A stretch of DNA of 64,000 nucleotides from an uncultured Prolixibacteraceae bacterium (lineage in GTDB: Bacteria; Bacteroidota; Bacteroidia; Bacteroidales; Prolixibacteraceae). Shown piece after piece: positions 62,673 through 64,000 of the stretch (position 1 is its first letter; each line of letters begins with the position of its first letter). The notes below the pieces were generated by a model that was not told the origin of the DNA, searched no databases, and saw only the letters and a list, made by a program, of their open reading frames with translations. The translations under genes were made by a program, and so were the position numbers. Location of the stretch: contig CAJXZG010000003.1 in assembly GCA_913063265.1 (NCBI GenBank), positions 56,295 through 120,294 of the forward strand, in the 5' to 3' direction.

Positions 62673-64000
62673 ATGAGTTACAAAAATCATTTAGACTTTT
62701 TTGTAAAAGTATTTCTTTTAATTGGATTAATTCTTCAAGTTAATTCAAAATTATATTCACAAGCCGATTCCACTGGTATGCGTGGTTTAACATCTCTTGA
62801 AATTACAGCTGAGATGGCACCCGGAATCAATTTGTTTAATACGCTTGATGCCATTTGTACCTGGTGTACAAATAATAAAAATGGATTGGGAAGTGAAACG
62901 GTTTGGGGGAATCCTTTCACCAAACCTGAAATGATAAAAGCTTTTGCGGACAGAGGATTTAAGACATTAAGAATTCCGGTTACATGGTATAATCATATGG
63001 GAGCTGCACCGGATTTTATTATTGATACTGCTTGGATGGATAGGGTGGAAGAAGTGGCTAATTTCGCCCTCGATAATAATATGTATGTTATTATTAACCT
63101 GCATCATGAAGATTTAAAATCAGGCAGACCAGGAACATGGATTAGCACAACCTACGAAAAACAGGAGGCCGTTGCAGATCAATTGGAAAAAGTTTGGACA
63201 CAAATAGCTACACGGTTTAAAGATTATAATGACTACGTGATTTTTGAAACGATGAATGAACCACGTGAGGTTGGCGGAACCAAAGAATGGGAAGGTGGTA
63301 CTGCTGAACATCGCGAGGTAATGAATGCGCTAAATCTTGCTGCCGTAAATGCAATTAGAGCTACAGGTGGTAATAATGAATCAAGGTTTATTATGCTTCC
63401 TCAGGTTGGTGCAAATGTAGCTTCGGCACTTGATGCATTGGTAATTCCAAATGATGATCCGAATACAATTGTTTCTGTTCATGCTTATTATCCGTATTGG
63501 TTTACAATAGGAGGCGGTACCGATAAATGGGGTACAGCGACTGAAGTAAGAGCATTGGAAAATGCTTTTGCACCTCTGTCTAAAAAATTTGTCGCAAACG
63601 GAATTGGTGTGGTAATGGGTGAATGGGGAGCAGGAAATCAGGATAACTATGATCAAAGAATAAACTATTACCAGACATATACAAACATTTGTAAAAAATA
63701 TGGAATTACCCCGGTTACATGGATTTATGATTTTAACAGAAAAACCTTAACATGGGAAAATCCTTTGATAGAAGAGGCTATTTTACAAGCTTATGATTCT
63801 ACATTTATTCTTGCTGAAGACTTGACTCTTGATATTACATCGGATACATTATTTGTGGGCGAAACGCTTCAATTGTCAGCTACAATATTCCCTGATACTG
63901 TGAGTACAAAAGAAATCGGTTGGGTTTCAAGAAATGGTGATATTGCTTCTGTAAATTCAAAGGGCTTAATTACCGCTAAATCAAGAGGTACTGTTAAAAT
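62673..64000 (+). CDS. GH5 endo-glycosidase, 3' end outside window
   Basis: 442 codons are visible from ATG 62673. A signal peptide (about 1-31, VNSKLYSQ) is followed by a GH5 TIM barrel: INLFNTLDAICTWCTNNKNG, KTLRIPVTWYNHMG, YVIINLHHEDLKSG. The acid/base is Glu196 in FETMNEPREVG and the nucleophile Glu317 in VVMGEWGAGN. From about 385 a Big_2-like domain begins (DITSDTLFVGETLQLSATIF) and is cut by the window edge; a T9SS tail may follow outside. GH5 acts on beta-glucans, mannans, xyloglucan or galactans depending on subfamily, which cannot be decided here. Confidence 0.9.
   Translation, partial: MSYKNHLDFFVKVFLLIGLILQVNSKLYSQADSTGMRGLTSLEITAEMAPGINLFNTLDAICTWCTNNKNGLGSETVWGNPFTKPEMIKAFADRGFKTLRIPVTWYNHMGAAPDFIIDTAWMDRVEEVANFALDNNMYVIINLHHEDLKSGRPGTWISTTYEKQEAVADQLEKVWTQIATRFKDYNDYVIFETMNEPREVGGTKEWEGGTAEHREVMNALNLAAVNAIRATGGNNESRFIMLPQVGANVASALDALVIPNDDPNTIVSVHAYYPYWFTIGGGTDKWGTATEVRALENAFAPLSKKFVANGIGVVMGEWGAGNQDNYDQRINYYQTYTNICKKYGITPVTWIYDFNRKTLTWENPLIEEAILQAYDSTFILAEDLTLDITSDTLFVGETLQLSATIFPDTVSTKEIGWVSRNGDIASVNSKGLITAKSRGTVK

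Overview
The window looks like a chromosomal segment of a marine or sediment Bacteroidota, most likely of the Marinilabiliales/Prolixibacteraceae type. This is inferred from gene content and not from a marker gene. The signs are TonB receptors with an N-terminal carboxypeptidase-like domain, type IX secretion C-terminal tails (YPNP), S23-type four-helix-bundle genes, AraC regulators fused to membrane domains, promoters with a TAnnTTTG -7 element, few Shine-Dalgarno sites, AT-rich gaps, and a large set of glycoside hydrolases. No rRNA, tRNA, CRISPR array, integrase or transposase was seen.

Layout. 1-7.3 kb: a minus-strand operon TetR regulator > LolA-like protein > FtsX permease > FtsX permease > LolD-type ATPase > outer-membrane barrel (cut by the window edge). 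It resembles an envelope lipid or lipoprotein export system. Two unrelated four-helix-bundle genes sit between the transporter genes, each enclosed by its own pair of complementary low-complexity repeats. 7.3-15.1 kb: the TetR promoter region with two operator-like sites, then a minus-strand run of a double beta-helix protein fused to a propeller, DUF4269, an esterase, two DUF1801-type proteins, a sterol-desaturase-like protein and a GNAT enzyme. 15.3-22.9 kb: a 7-kb block (ATP-grasp, methyltransferase, polytopic membrane protein, SGNH and MBOAT genes, probably polysaccharide or lipid decoration) bounded by a direct repeat of about 320 bp that copies the 3' end of an outer-membrane protein gene plus its terminator. 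22.7-28.2 kb: outer-membrane protein, TonB receptor, GIN-domain lipoprotein, small exported protein and a membrane AraC regulator.

29-33.4 kb: a plus-strand metal (probably zinc) uptake locus: Fur-family regulator with a palindrome in its own promoter, a His/Cys-rich exported protein, a TonB receptor and two DUF4625 lipoproteins. 33.4-44.2 kb: mixed enzymes, including a WbsX/GH99-like protein, a GH43-type propeller, a second membrane AraC regulator, and an exported TIM-barrel protein followed by two Tat-exported Gfo/Idh/MocA proteins, which together resemble the oxidative (3-keto) route of glycoside cleavage.

44.3-64 kb: a plus-strand glycan-degradation locus under a divergent AraC regulator: three GH29 enzymes, a uroporphyrinogen-decarboxylase-like protein, a RhaT-type sugar symporter, a 1188-residue CBM6/Asp-box propeller protein, a GH2 beta-galactosidase, a probable GH86 agarase/porphyranase and a GH5 enzyme cut by the right edge. 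GH86, GH2 and GH29 together suggest a red-algal galactan or another galactose/fucose (or L-galactose) glycan. SusC/SusD genes and sulfatases are not in view. Nearly every gap in this locus holds a different palindromic intergenic repeat.
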